From Candidatus Thorarchaeota archaeon MP11T_1 (lineage in GTDB: Archaea > Asgardarchaeota > Thorarchaeia > Thorarchaeales > Thorarchaeaceae): DNA of 18,486 nt. Positions 1 to 7,308 of the stretch are shown piece after piece. Position 1 is the stretch's first letter. Each line of letters opens with the position of its first letter. The notes under the pieces were generated by a model. It was not told the origin of the DNA, made no database searches, and saw nothing but the letters and a program-made list of their open reading frames with translations. Location of the stretch: positions 1-18,486 of the forward strand of contig PJET01000131.1 in the NCBI GenBank assembly GCA_002825515.1. The letters are read 5' to 3'. The position numbers and the translations under genes are program-made.

Positions 1-1827
1 GACATCTTCGATGATGCCATTCAATAATTCTACTGCGATTTCATCTTCCGCCTTATCTTGACCACCATGGTATTTTTTCTCTGGTTGAACAATTATGTAG
101 ACTTTACCTCGATCATGTTTTCCAAGACGTCCAGCTCGCCCTAGCATTTGCTCAAACTCTGCAGTAGAAAGCCAATCTGCGCCCATTGCTAGGGATTCAA
201 AAATTACCTGGGATGCAGCCAAATCTACACCAGCACCAAGAGCTGCAGTTGTTACTATGCAAGAAAATCGTTGTTTTGAAAACGAATATTCTATCTTTCG
301 GCGACGAGAATACGAGAGACCGCCATGATATACTGATGTTGAAACATTGTGCTCTCTTAGCCAATCACTTAGAGCATGAGCTCTACGTCGTGAGTATGTA
401 AAAATGATAGACTGACCCTTATTGCCAAAACTACTAACATGACGAAACTCTTGATGGACAAGACGACGTATCATAGATCTCTTTTCCTCATCAGAACGAG
501 CAAAAACAAGATGCCGCTCCAGAGGCACAGGACGACCTTCAAAGTTCACCAACTTCATTTGTAAATCTTTGGCTAAAACCTCTGGCGAACCAACAGTAGC
601 TGATAAGGCGAGATACTGTGCCTTTGGGTAGTGCATACGCATTCGTGTAAGTATTCCATCAAGTTCTGGCCCACGTTCAGGATCAGCTAGATTTTGAATC
701 TCATCAATTACAACAGTTCCAACCTCCCCAAACTCAGAAGTGGTGCCGGACCGGAAAAGGAGGTCAAGAGCTTCGTAGGTAGCGCAGATGATATCTGCTT
801 TTGCAATGTCAGTATCAACAATTGGTTTGCCTTCGTCACCAACATCTAGACGTGACATTCCAACTTTGATGCCCACTCTTAGACCAATTGATTTGTACCG
901 TTTTCGAAATTGTTCATACTTCTCGTTTGTCAAGGCTACCAAGGGTGACATGTATACCATTTTCTTTCCATTCATCGCCTTTGGTACTCCAGCTAATTCT
1001 CCTAACAATGTCTTTCCTGATGATGTAGAGGATACAATCAACAGGTTCACATCTTTGAAGAGACCAGCATCGACAACTTGGGATTGAATTGGCAATAATT
1101 GTTCATACCCTTCCGACACAAGCTTATCTTTAAACTGAGAAGAGATTGGTAAATCAGATATCTTGCGTGAAATTCCAGTTTCTTGAGCGATTATGGTGTC
1201 GATCAACGTCAAATCTGGCTCACTTGTTGGGTCAAATCCAGGAGTCATCATCTCAATCAATCTTGGAATTGATTTTACCCTGGATACTTGTCTTTCAAGT
1301 TGATTCAGCATAGCTTTTGAAAGATGGATGCCTAGATTCTTTAGTTCCAGCCGTAGATCCCCTTGTGCGCAGTGCGTGCAAGCAACTTGTTTTTCAGTTA
1401 TTTTAACTGCATTACGTCTTGTCAAAATTGTAAGTCTATCATCACGAAGACAATGTTGACAAGTTGGCACAACTCTTGGTTTTTGAGCTTCTAGTCTTGA
1501 GAATAGACTCTTGAGGTCTTTCAAAAATTCAGGTTTCTGCTCTTTAGGAATTATAATGGTTTTAGCTTTTCTTATTATGTCATGAGTTTCTTTCGGCTGA
1601 TAATAAATTGGTTTATTGTACTTAATGAACCAGAAACGCTTGATTTCCAAAAGGCTGGACTCACGGTACCCGTATTCCATCATTCCACTAAGAACAGACC
1701 TTTGACGGTCTCGCAATACATCTGAGAATACATCGACTCTAGTTGTCAGCTCTTGCTTTCCAGCTCTGAAAACCAGTGTGTAGGGTTTCTTGAGCCGCTT
1801 CTGTATGTCTGCATCAGCAATTTCCAA
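1..1827 (-). CDS. Ski2-like superfamily 2 helicase with N-terminal zinc-binding segment (C-terminus outside window)
   Basis: The frame is open from 1827 to the left edge and gives 609 residues, so the C-terminus is missing. Helicase motifs are clear: SSTSSGKT (Walker A, about 266-273), DEIQ (375-378, in place of DEAH/DExH), SAT (409-411), TTAALGAGVDL (motif V, 526-536) and QMLGRAGRLGKHDRG (motif VI, 560-574). Ahead of the core lie about 240 residues with two CxxC pairs, C123/C126 and C150/C153, which look like a zinc finger. An in-frame TAA directly precedes the TTG chosen as start; GAGG lies about 7 bases upstream and no in-frame ATG occurs before residue 49. Family knowledge: Ski2/Hel308-like enzymes are 3'-5' ATP-dependent translocases on RNA or DNA. 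A zinc-finger N-terminus is also reported for archaeal ASH-Ski2, a partner of aRNase J and the exosome, so an RNA-decay role is the preferred guess. It is the last gene of a three-gene operon. Confidence 0.9.
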   Translation of the reverse strand, partial: MEIADADIQKRLKKPYTLVFRAGKQELTTRVDVFSDVLRDRQRSVLSGMMEYGYRESSLLEIKRFWFIKYNKPIYYQPKETHDIIRKAKTIIIPKEQKPEFLKDLKSLFSRLEAQKPRVVPTCQHCLRDDRLTILTRRNAVKITEKQVACTHCAQGDLRLELKNLGIHLSKAMLNQLERQVSRVKSIPRLIEMMTPGFDPTSEPDLTLIDTIIAQETGISRKISDLPISSQFKDKLVSEGYEQLLPIQSQVVDAGLFKDVNLLIVSSTSSGKTLLGELAGVPKAMNGKKMVYMSPLVALTNEKYEQFRKRYKSIGLRVGIKVGMSRLDVGDEGKPIVDTDIAKADIICATYEALDLLFRSGTTSEFGEVGTVVIDEIQNLADPERGPELDGILTRMRMHYPKAQYLALSATVGSPEVLAKDLQMKLVNFEGRPVPLERHLVFARSDEEKRSMIRRLVHQEFRHVSSFGNKGQSIIFTYSRRRAHALSDWLREHNVSTSVYHGGLSYSRRRKIEYSFSKQRFSCIVTTAALGAGVDLAASQVIFESLAMGADWLSTAEFEQMLGRAGRLGKHDRGKVYIIVQPEKKYHGGQDKAEDEIAVELLNGIIEDV

Positions 1828-1881
1828 TTAGAGTCCTCATGCTTGGAGCAAATTATTTTGCCAAAGACTCTTGTGGTTGTA

Positions 1882-2658
1882 TCATATATCGAAAATATAG
1901 GACTCGCTTTCTTTTTCTACGATAGAAAGAGTTCGTTCAAACTCATCACCGATTGCTTCCATCCCAGTTTTTGAGTCGAATCCTGCTTTCTCTACAATCA
2001 TCCAATCAGACATCACATCAATATCAACAAAACTACTAAACTTGTTAAAGGGGGTAGCCATAACGACTGTTTGCTCGCGCTGCCAAAACTTACGATTATT
2101 ATAGTATTCGACGAAAGGTTTGTACATTGGTCCATTTGTACCAGCGAGGATGAACTTTGCTCGTTGAAGACCTGAAACATGTGAAACATTGATACGCTTG
2201 AAAATTTCCTCGTAGTGAGCAATTTGTGGTACATTTGCTTTCATCTGAACAGTTGCTAAAGTGTCAGCAGCCAAGATATTCCCTTTTTCCACAACCAAGT
2301 TCCGGATAACTGTGACAATCTCCTCCTGTTTCCGGGCACCTAGAGGATCAATTACTTCTGGATTAACAATGTCTACCTGAGGAAGTGGTTCGTCTAGACG
2401 AAGCATGGTTGGATCAAAAATTAGAGCTGAAAGATATTCAAGCACATCAACCTGAATTTTGCCTCTGGTAGCGACACCCTTGAAGATTCCAGGACCTATT
2501 AGAACAGAATAGACAAGTGTTCCACGAATGATAGACCAAAGCTGATTTGATAAAATAAGAGCCTTGCCCTTTAAGTCAGCATCTTTGAACGCTCCCACCT
2601 GAAAATCATAACCTTCTATATCAATCAACCAATAGAGAGGTGATCGGAGGCTGTTCAA
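1882..2658 (-). CDS. Uncharacterised 258-residue protein upstream of the helicase
   Basis: I do not recognise this family. The protein has no signal peptide or convincing membrane helix. The first 90 residues read as a mixed alpha/beta domain (strand-like WLIDIEGYDF, then LKGKALILSNQLWSII). The second half is helix-rich and ends with the aromatic stretch SYIFDI. The start is TTG at 2658, within a TTGA overlap with the stop of the preceding gene, and GGAG lies about 10 bases upstream, so translational coupling is likely. The helicase start follows after 54 bases. No catalytic motif is evident. The operon position suggests a partner or adaptor of the helicase; that is inference only. Confidence 0.8.
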   Translation of the reverse strand: MNSLRSPLYWLIDIEGYDFQVGAFKDADLKGKALILSNQLWSIIRGTLVYSVLIGPGIFKGVATRGKIQVDVLEYLSALIFDPTMLRLDEPLPQVDIVNPEVIDPLGARKQEEIVTVIRNLVVEKGNILAADTLATVQMKANVPQIAHYEEIFKRINVSHVSGLQRAKFILAGTNGPMYKPFVEYYNNRKFWQREQTVVMATPFNKFSSFVDIDVMSDWMIVEKAGFDSKTGMEAIGDEFERTLSIVEKESESYIFDI

Positions 2659-3875
2659 ACTGTTTCCGCTCCATACACATTTAAATTCACAAAACTGAGA
2701 ATTGTGGCTACAGAGAGCGAGTCTCTCTCTGCTTCAGGTGCATTAGCAATGTTGGCTTTGAAATCTTCAAGAATATTTTCAACCTGAGAGCCATCAATCT
2801 TGAGTCTATCAACAATTTCAATCAGACATTTCTCAACGCTTTCTACATGTGTGTTCTCTTGATATTTGAGAACACGTAATACACGTGCAATCTTGTGTTT
2901 CAGATATTCCTCTCTCTCACTGCCTCTACGTCTTTTTGCTAACTTGACATCTCGTTCTAGGAAATCGAAGGGAGAGGTGAGATCAGGTTCTGCTTTGTTT
3001 CCTCTTGTTGATGTGACTCCTACAGAAACATACGGAGACCTATCACCTCTTCCAGTAGCTTGTCGTGGAGCTATATGGAGCAATAAATGTGAAACCGCTT
3101 TTATTGACATATCCTCAAAAGGTCGTCCTAGTTCATCAATCAGCACATCGATACGATTTATGGCCGCATCCATTGTAAAGGAATCAGATGCCGTGAGTAG
3201 ACTTTCTCGTAAAACTCGAAATAATGCTTGAGCCCTACGTTGAACTTGTAAGAATTTTCCATTCAGTGTGCTTATGTTCCACTTGGTTATTGCTTGACCA
3301 AAAGAAATGAGTACGTCTCTACTAGTCGATTTTGAGTGTTCTTTTTGCCATTCTTCGATGACAGGAGCTATAATTGTTTCAGACATCTTTGTTCTTGCAG
3401 CAATGATTGAGAGAGCTTTCTCAACTTCAATCGCAGGTCCTTCAATCCCTTCCTCGAGATTTGCTAAACTGCGAACCTGAATTTCAAGTTGCCTAACAAA
3501 GCTACCAAAAATATGCGATACCCACCTACCTTCAGCAAGTGCAAATTCCATTATGTTGCTTGGGAGGTTCGGAATATCCTCACCAACTGTAGCTCTTCTC
3601 TGCAGTTCCTTGCTGAGAAGCCGGACTGCTTGCTTTACACCCAATATGCCATCCATATTGATCAGATATGCTATCATAGCAATTTCCATAGGACAACATA
3701 GCTGTTCTGAAATCCTACTTGCATCTGCTTCAGGAACCCGTTTCACACGCTCTCGAAGGTTAGCGTATTTCTTGGCGAATTCTTGAACTAGCTTTTGACG
3801 ACTTTCAATGGCCAATTTCTCAATATCGGGTTCAAGCAGCACGTCGAGATTCCTCTTAGACTCAAAATATGTCAT
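2655..3875 (-). CDS. Uncharacterised 406-residue, mainly helical protein, first gene of the helicase operon
   Basis: No family was recognised. The sequence is almost wholly predicted helix and soluble. Residues 1-265 form a continuous series of amphipathic helices; there is a Gly/Ser/Arg/Thr-rich linker at about 272-300, a very basic patch KLAKRRRGSER near 311-321, and a helical C-terminal part. The basic patch and linker would suit nucleic-acid or ribosome contact, but this is inference. The start is the ATG at 3875, preceded by AGAGG at very short spacing and embedded in a 20-bp palindrome. It overlaps the next gene by 4 bases (TTGA). As the leading gene of an operon ending in a Ski2-like helicase, it may be a structural subunit of a helicase complex. 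Confidence 0.82.
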   Translation of the reverse strand: MTYFESKRNLDVLLEPDIEKLAIESRQKLVQEFAKKYANLRERVKRVPEADASRISEQLCCPMEIAMIAYLINMDGILGVKQAVRLLSKELQRRATVGEDIPNLPSNIMEFALAEGRWVSHIFGSFVRQLEIQVRSLANLEEGIEGPAIEVEKALSIIAARTKMSETIIAPVIEEWQKEHSKSTSRDVLISFGQAITKWNISTLNGKFLQVQRRAQALFRVLRESLLTASDSFTMDAAINRIDVLIDELGRPFEDMSIKAVSHLLLHIAPRQATGRGDRSPYVSVGVTSTRGNKAEPDLTSPFDFLERDVKLAKRRRGSEREEYLKHKIARVLRVLKYQENTHVESVEKCLIEIVDRLKIDGSQVENILEDFKANIANAPEAERDSLSVATILSFVNLNVYGAETV

Positions 3876-3890
3876 CCTCTAGGGGATGAC
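3871..3890. repeat. 20-bp near-perfect palindrome across the start codon of the helicase operon
   Basis: The two halves match at 9 of 10 positions, with arms GTCATCC and GGATGAC around a CTAG centre and one T:G mismatch. It covers the ATG at 3875-3873 and the AGAGG just before it. It could be an operator for a dimeric regulator, or an mRNA hairpin hiding the ribosome site. A weak TATA-like AT-rich stretch (about 3915-3926, minus strand) would place transcription start some 10-20 bases upstream of the palindrome. Confidence 0.55.
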
Positions 3891-3976
3891 AAAACTAAGT
3901 CTGTAAGTGACTAAATAATGATATTTCGTTCAGATTGGACATGAGTTGCCACAAAGAGATGGAGTTGTTTGCTTTT

Positions 3977-4177
3977 CTACAATCCTGCTGAAAGAAGTAG
4001 AAAATGAATACCGAAGCCAATCAAAACAGATGCAAGAATTAGAGCAGATCCTACTTTGAATCTTGAGAAGTGGCGACCATGTTCGATATGAATTATCAAC
4101 CAAGCTGCTGCAAATAACCCTAGAAAAATGAACAAAAGTGAAATCGGGAAGTAATATCCTTCAAATCCTTGTAGCAT
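3977..4177 (-). CDS. Small two-helix membrane protein, 66 residues
   Basis: Two hydrophobic helices (about residues 10-30 and 43-63) are separated by a short basic loop, IEHGRHFSRFK. The loop charge suggests that it is cytoplasmic and that both ends face outward. The start is ATG with GAGG about 9 bases upstream and a good TATA box at 4230-4223, which favours a real gene despite its size. No family was recognised. The gap of 101 bases to the next minus gene and its own promoter suggest a single-gene transcript, although read-through from the gene at 5016 is possible. Confidence 0.7.
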   Translation of the reverse strand: MLQGFEGYYFPISLLFIFLGLFAAAWLIIHIEHGRHFSRFKVGSALILASVLIGFGIHFLLLSAGL

Positions 4178-4222
4178 AAATATCGCCTCTTCTTCTGGTA
4201 TAGGGCACCCTTTTCATTTCGA

Positions 4223-4230
4223 ATTTAAAC
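4223..4230 (-). promoter_or_regulatory. TATA box for the small membrane protein
   Basis: GTTTAAAT on the minus strand lies 46 bases upstream of the ATG at 4177. Transcription would begin near 4199, giving a leader of about 22 bases that contains the GAGG ribosome site. The same core octamer precedes the gene starting at 5016. Confidence 0.55.
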
Positions 4231-4245
4231 GTCACGGTATTGAAA

Positions 4246-5016
4246 TCACGCTAAGAAATCATACTCAAGAGTGTGGTCTTTTCCATCAATCGATACAATA
4301 CGAGTTAGCTTACCTTTTTTCTTGGCAAGACGTCGCTTCTCTGAGAAACTGAGAGATGAATCATCTGGTATCTCAATATCCAGAATCTCAAGATTATTCC
4401 TAATCATGATATTTTTAGTCTTTGGTCCCACTTTGTTCTTCAAGTCCGGAAGATATGTATCTAGAAGGTAGTCAAGAACTTCAGGAGTATTGCCCAGTGC
4501 CCCTTTAATGAAGACGGGATCCTTCTCGTCAGATTCTTCATCTTCTTCTGCCGGACCACCTTTTGGAAAGGATGTCTTAGTCGCGACTTTCCAAGGTTTG
4601 GTTCCATCACGAGGATTGATCGAAAGAAGGTAGAATGTAGTTGGATCGTCGACATCAAATAATGCCCGGATATCTTCGATTGGTGCTACCTCATCCACTT
4701 TCGCTTTGAAGACCGGAGTCCCTTTGCCTTTAGATTTAGTCCACGAAATAGGCATCTTCAGTTGACCAAATTCCTTTGTGCGGTCACTATAGGTAATTAT
4801 GATACCCTTAATCTTATGAGTTCCTGCTGGTGCCCCTAAAAGATATCCACGAAGAATGCCTTTTTCTTGATCAAGGTCCGCCTTGAATTTAATACTAGTC
4901 TTACTCAAAGTCAATTTAGTTCTAGGACCGGGATGTGAACCAATACCATATTTCACCAACTTAGCATGTGTATGTTCATCCGGACTTCCTTTGATTATCT
5001 TCATTACCCAACTCAT
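4246..5016 (-). CDS. Uncharacterised 256-residue soluble protein with acidic linker
   Basis: I do not recognise the family. Residues 1-150 read as a beta-rich domain (for example TKLTLSKTSIKFKADLD, ILRGYLLGAPAG, IKGIIITYSD). An acidic linker EEDEESDEKD follows at about 157-166, then a helical and beta C-terminal domain with a basic run EKRRLAKKKGK near 226-236. No signal peptide or membrane helix is present. The frame is open up to 5103, but ATG 5016 is preferred: AAGGTG lies about 9 bases upstream, and a TATA box at 5060-5053 sits inside the longer reading, where it could not serve that start. Its own promoter separates it from the upstream transporter gene. The function is unknown. Confidence 0.78.
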   Translation of the reverse strand: MSWVMKIIKGSPDEHTHAKLVKYGIGSHPGPRTKLTLSKTSIKFKADLDQEKGILRGYLLGAPAGTHKIKGIIITYSDRTKEFGQLKMPISWTKSKGKGTPVFKAKVDEVAPIEDIRALFDVDDPTTFYLLSINPRDGTKPWKVATKTSFPKGGPAEEDEESDEKDPVFIKGALGNTPEVLDYLLDTYLPDLKNKVGPKTKNIMIRNNLEILDIEIPDDSSLSFSEKRRLAKKKGKLTRIVSIDGKDHTLEYDFLA

Positions 5017-5052
5017 ATTTTGGCACCTTGGTGAGGACCGGTCGATGGAGCG

Positions 5053-5060
5053 ATTTAAAC
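5053..5060 (-). promoter_or_regulatory. TATA box that fixes the start of the 256-residue gene
   Basis: GTTTAAAT on the minus strand lies 37 bases upstream of ATG 5016, which puts transcription start near 5031 with a leader of about 15 bases containing AAGGTG. It rules against the upstream in-frame start at 5103. Confidence 0.6.
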
Positions 5061-5092
5061 CCTTCGTGAATTCGATAGATGCACTACTTATT

Positions 5093-6856
5093 TCAGAGCA
5101 CAACTAAACCCAGCAAACTCCATAGCCATACTGCAATAATTGTGACAACAAGAATTGCAATTAAATCTACAATAAGACCTGTCGTTATCATCTCGCGCAT
5201 GTCAACCTTACCTGTGCTATAGGCAATCGTCGATGGCGGCGTTCCAGTTGGTAATGCAAAGTCCATAGAAACTGCAATTGCTATCACCATCACGATAAGG
5301 AGGGGATCTATTCCAAGACCAGTAGCTAATGGGATTGCTATTGGTATCAAAATGACTGCAGCGCCAGTATTCGACGCAACCATTGTCACAAGTACTGCTA
5401 TTGTACCAATTATTATTATCACAAGGAAGGAAGGAAGCGTGCCAAGTCCGATCATCTGGTGAGCAATAAATGAGGACAAACCGGTATCAATCATCGCGCC
5501 ACCCAATGCGATTCCACCACCAAGAATCATCAGTGATGACCAGTTAATACCCGAAGACACATCCTTTTCATCCAAGAGGCGAAGTACCATCAACGAGAGT
5601 CCACCCATCAGCGCAACAATTGAACTTGAGATTCCATGTCCCGACCAACCAATTGCATTTGCAATGAAATCAGGAAGTGTTTCTGTGAACCAAAGAACTA
5701 TTGTTGAAATAAAGACTGCAACAACTAGCTTTTGCTCTATGGGCATTGGACCAAGTTTAAGATATTCCTTTATTGAGATCTCTCGCAGTTCGTTCATTTC
5801 CTCAATACTTTTGGGAAGTTTGAATCGGAACATTATCCATCTCCAAATCAGTGGTAACATGATTAAAACCACAGGAAGTCCAAAGGGCAACCAACTCATG
5901 AATGAGAATTGAATTCCAAGGAATGAGTTGATATATGTAGCAGCCAAAGGATTTGGAGGCGAACCAACAAGGCTTGCAACTCCACCAAGTGTCGCTGAAT
6001 ACGCTACACCCAAAACAAGTGCTTTCCCATATTTGTCTCTTGTTTCAATGCTTCGAATGCGACTAATTACTGCTAGAGCGATTGGAATCATAATAGCGGC
6101 AGATGCTGTATTGCTTATCCACATTGATAGGAATGCTGTTATACACATAACACTGAGAATCAAGCTAGAACCAGATCCAGCACCTCTTGATAGAATTAGC
6201 AGTGCGAGTCGTTTGTCAAGTTCATATTTATCCAATGCTCTACCTATTAGAAATCCTCCAAGTATTAGTGCTACTGCAGGGTCAAAGAAAGGTGCTAACG
6301 CGGCATCAGGAGTTCGTATATCCGTTAGGACTATCAAGATAGGAATGAGAAGAGAGGTTGCAACAAGACTGATTCCTTCAGAGAACCAAAGTATGGCAAC
6401 AACCGTTAAAATCATCACAGCAGCATTTGAGTTGACAAGTGGTTGGTACTCAATAGTGAATGTCTGTTCGGACTGTCGATTAGGGCGAAGAGTGAGATTA
6501 AAATCAGCATTATCCGTTAACATGATGACAATATCGCTGGCAGATAAAATATCACCTGTTGCATCAAGTGTTATTCTAAGAGGGTTATCTGGAGTTATTA
6601 AGACAGCTAGCGGGATTGTTACTGATACATTAGTTGAGATTCCAGTGAGTTGATAGTTGGATTCCCCATCTGATGGCTCATTCACAAATGAGATATTATA
6701 GGTTTGAGAAGCATCAATTCCTATAGAGTGAATCTCTAATGAGAGGCTATATGTGCCAGGTTCAATCTCAGTAGGTGCAGTCGTGTACATAATAAATCCT
6801 GCAATAATGGTGATGACAATAATGATTGCAGTTTTACGAGATAATCTGTACTGCAA
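5093..6856 (-). CDS. SLC13/DASS-family anion transporter with N-terminal extracytoplasmic segment
   Basis: This is a membrane transporter of the divalent-anion:Na+ symporter family (di- and tricarboxylates, sulfate or phosphate); the exact substrate cannot be read. Both hallmark SNT motifs of the paired re-entrant hairpins are present (248-250 and 495-497), each followed by a hydrophobic helix. VGSPPNPLAA (about 298-306) and LPTGTPPSTIAY (535-546) complete the two Na+/anion sites. Unusually, a first helix (about 9-27) is followed by some 110 residues that look like a beta-sandwich domain before the transport core begins near 145. At 587 residues it is longer than many bacterial members. The start is TTG with AAGAGG 9 bases upstream, 13 bases after the preceding gene, so the two are one operon. 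Confidence 0.9.
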   Translation of the reverse strand: MQYRLSRKTAIIIVITIIAGFIMYTTAPTEIEPGTYSLSLEIHSIGIDASQTYNISFVNEPSDGESNYQLTGISTNVSVTIPLAVLITPDNPLRITLDATGDILSASDIVIMLTDNADFNLTLRPNRQSEQTFTIEYQPLVNSNAAVMILTVVAILWFSEGISLVATSLLIPILIVLTDIRTPDAALAPFFDPAVALILGGFLIGRALDKYELDKRLALLILSRGAGSGSSLILSVMCITAFLSMWISNTASAAIMIPIALAVISRIRSIETRDKYGKALVLGVAYSATLGGVASLVGSPPNPLAATYINSFLGIQFSFMSWLPFGLPVVLIMLPLIWRWIMFRFKLPKSIEEMNELREISIKEYLKLGPMPIEQKLVVAVFISTIVLWFTETLPDFIANAIGWSGHGISSSIVALMGGLSLMVLRLLDEKDVSSGINWSSLMILGGGIALGGAMIDTGLSSFIAHQMIGLGTLPSFLVIIIIGTIAVLVTMVASNTGAAVILIPIAIPLATGLGIDPLLIVMVIAIAVSMDFALPTGTPPSTIAYSTGKVDMREMITTGLIVDLIAILVVTIIAVWLWSLLGLVVL

Positions 6857-6869
6857 TCTAACAAACCTC

Positions 6870-7232
6870 TTAGTCTACTGGACGTCCATCCAGAATCTTC
6901 TGAAACTCTGCTGTGGGGAGTGATAGTCCCTTTGTTCCGATAATCGTCAAAGATTTCTCAATGAACCCCGACGAAAACGTTTCAATTGTATCCACAAGCT
7001 CTTGGAATTTCTCTAAAGGACCTTCGTAGATAGTGAACCCGGTGTACTCGGTTCCAAACGCACAGGTAGCCTCAGTGACAATTTTCATGCCTTTTGGCAA
7101 TTGGCCTCTTATCTCTCGCCAAGAGTGGAACCACTTTTTCTTGTCTTCATCATCCATTATTCTTAGTCTGTAGAGTGAGAGATACACAAAATCCGTTGAG
7201 CCAATATCCCCTGGAATCCTACTGCCGGCCAT
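6870..7232 (-). CDS. Small 120-residue protein, possible ferredoxin-like alpha/beta fold
   Basis: This is a soluble protein whose pattern (strand DFVYLSLYRLR, helix DEDKKKWFHSWREI, strands GMKIVTEAT and TGFTIYEG, helix LEKFQELVDTIE) suggests a ferredoxin-like fold of the Dabb/GYD kind. The family assignment is inference. The start is ATG 7232. A TATA core at about 7257-7266 puts transcription start within a few bases of it and there is no Shine-Dalgarno site, so the message is probably leaderless. It precedes the anion transporter by 13 bases and could be a cytoplasmic partner or sensor, but nothing in the sequence proves this. Confidence 0.75.
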   Translation of the reverse strand: MAGSRIPGDIGSTDFVYLSLYRLRIMDDEDKKKWFHSWREIRGQLPKGMKIVTEATCAFGTEYTGFTIYEGPLEKFQELVDTIETFSSGFIEKSLTIIGTKGLSLPTAEFQKILDGRPVD

Positions 7233-7256
7233 AGTTCAATTGTTGCACCTACCAAG

Positions 7257-7266
7257 CTTATAAACG
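7257..7266. promoter_or_regulatory. Shared TATA core of a divergent promoter
   Basis: The 76-base space between the minus gene at 7232 and the plus gene at 7309 has one clear TATA-like core, CTTATAAACG, with a palindromic TTATAA centre. Read leftward it would start transcription near 7236 (leaderless). Read rightward it would start near 7287, leaving a 22-base leader with AAAGGAG. No second TATA box is apparent. Confidence 0.5.
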
Positions 7267-7308
7267 CTAACGCAACGGCCAGACCTACGTTAAAAGGAGA
7301 CCAAAAGA

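Noticed and set aside
5017..5103. N-terminal extension of the 256-residue protein to 5103
   Set aside because: It would contain that gene's own TATA box and overlap the end of the transporter gene; ATG 5016 has a good ribosome site.
5928..6653. 241-codon open frame on the plus strand
   Set aside because: It lies wholly antisense to the SLC13 transporter, whose SNT motifs and helices prove the minus frame; the translation is a shadow of hydrophobic codons.
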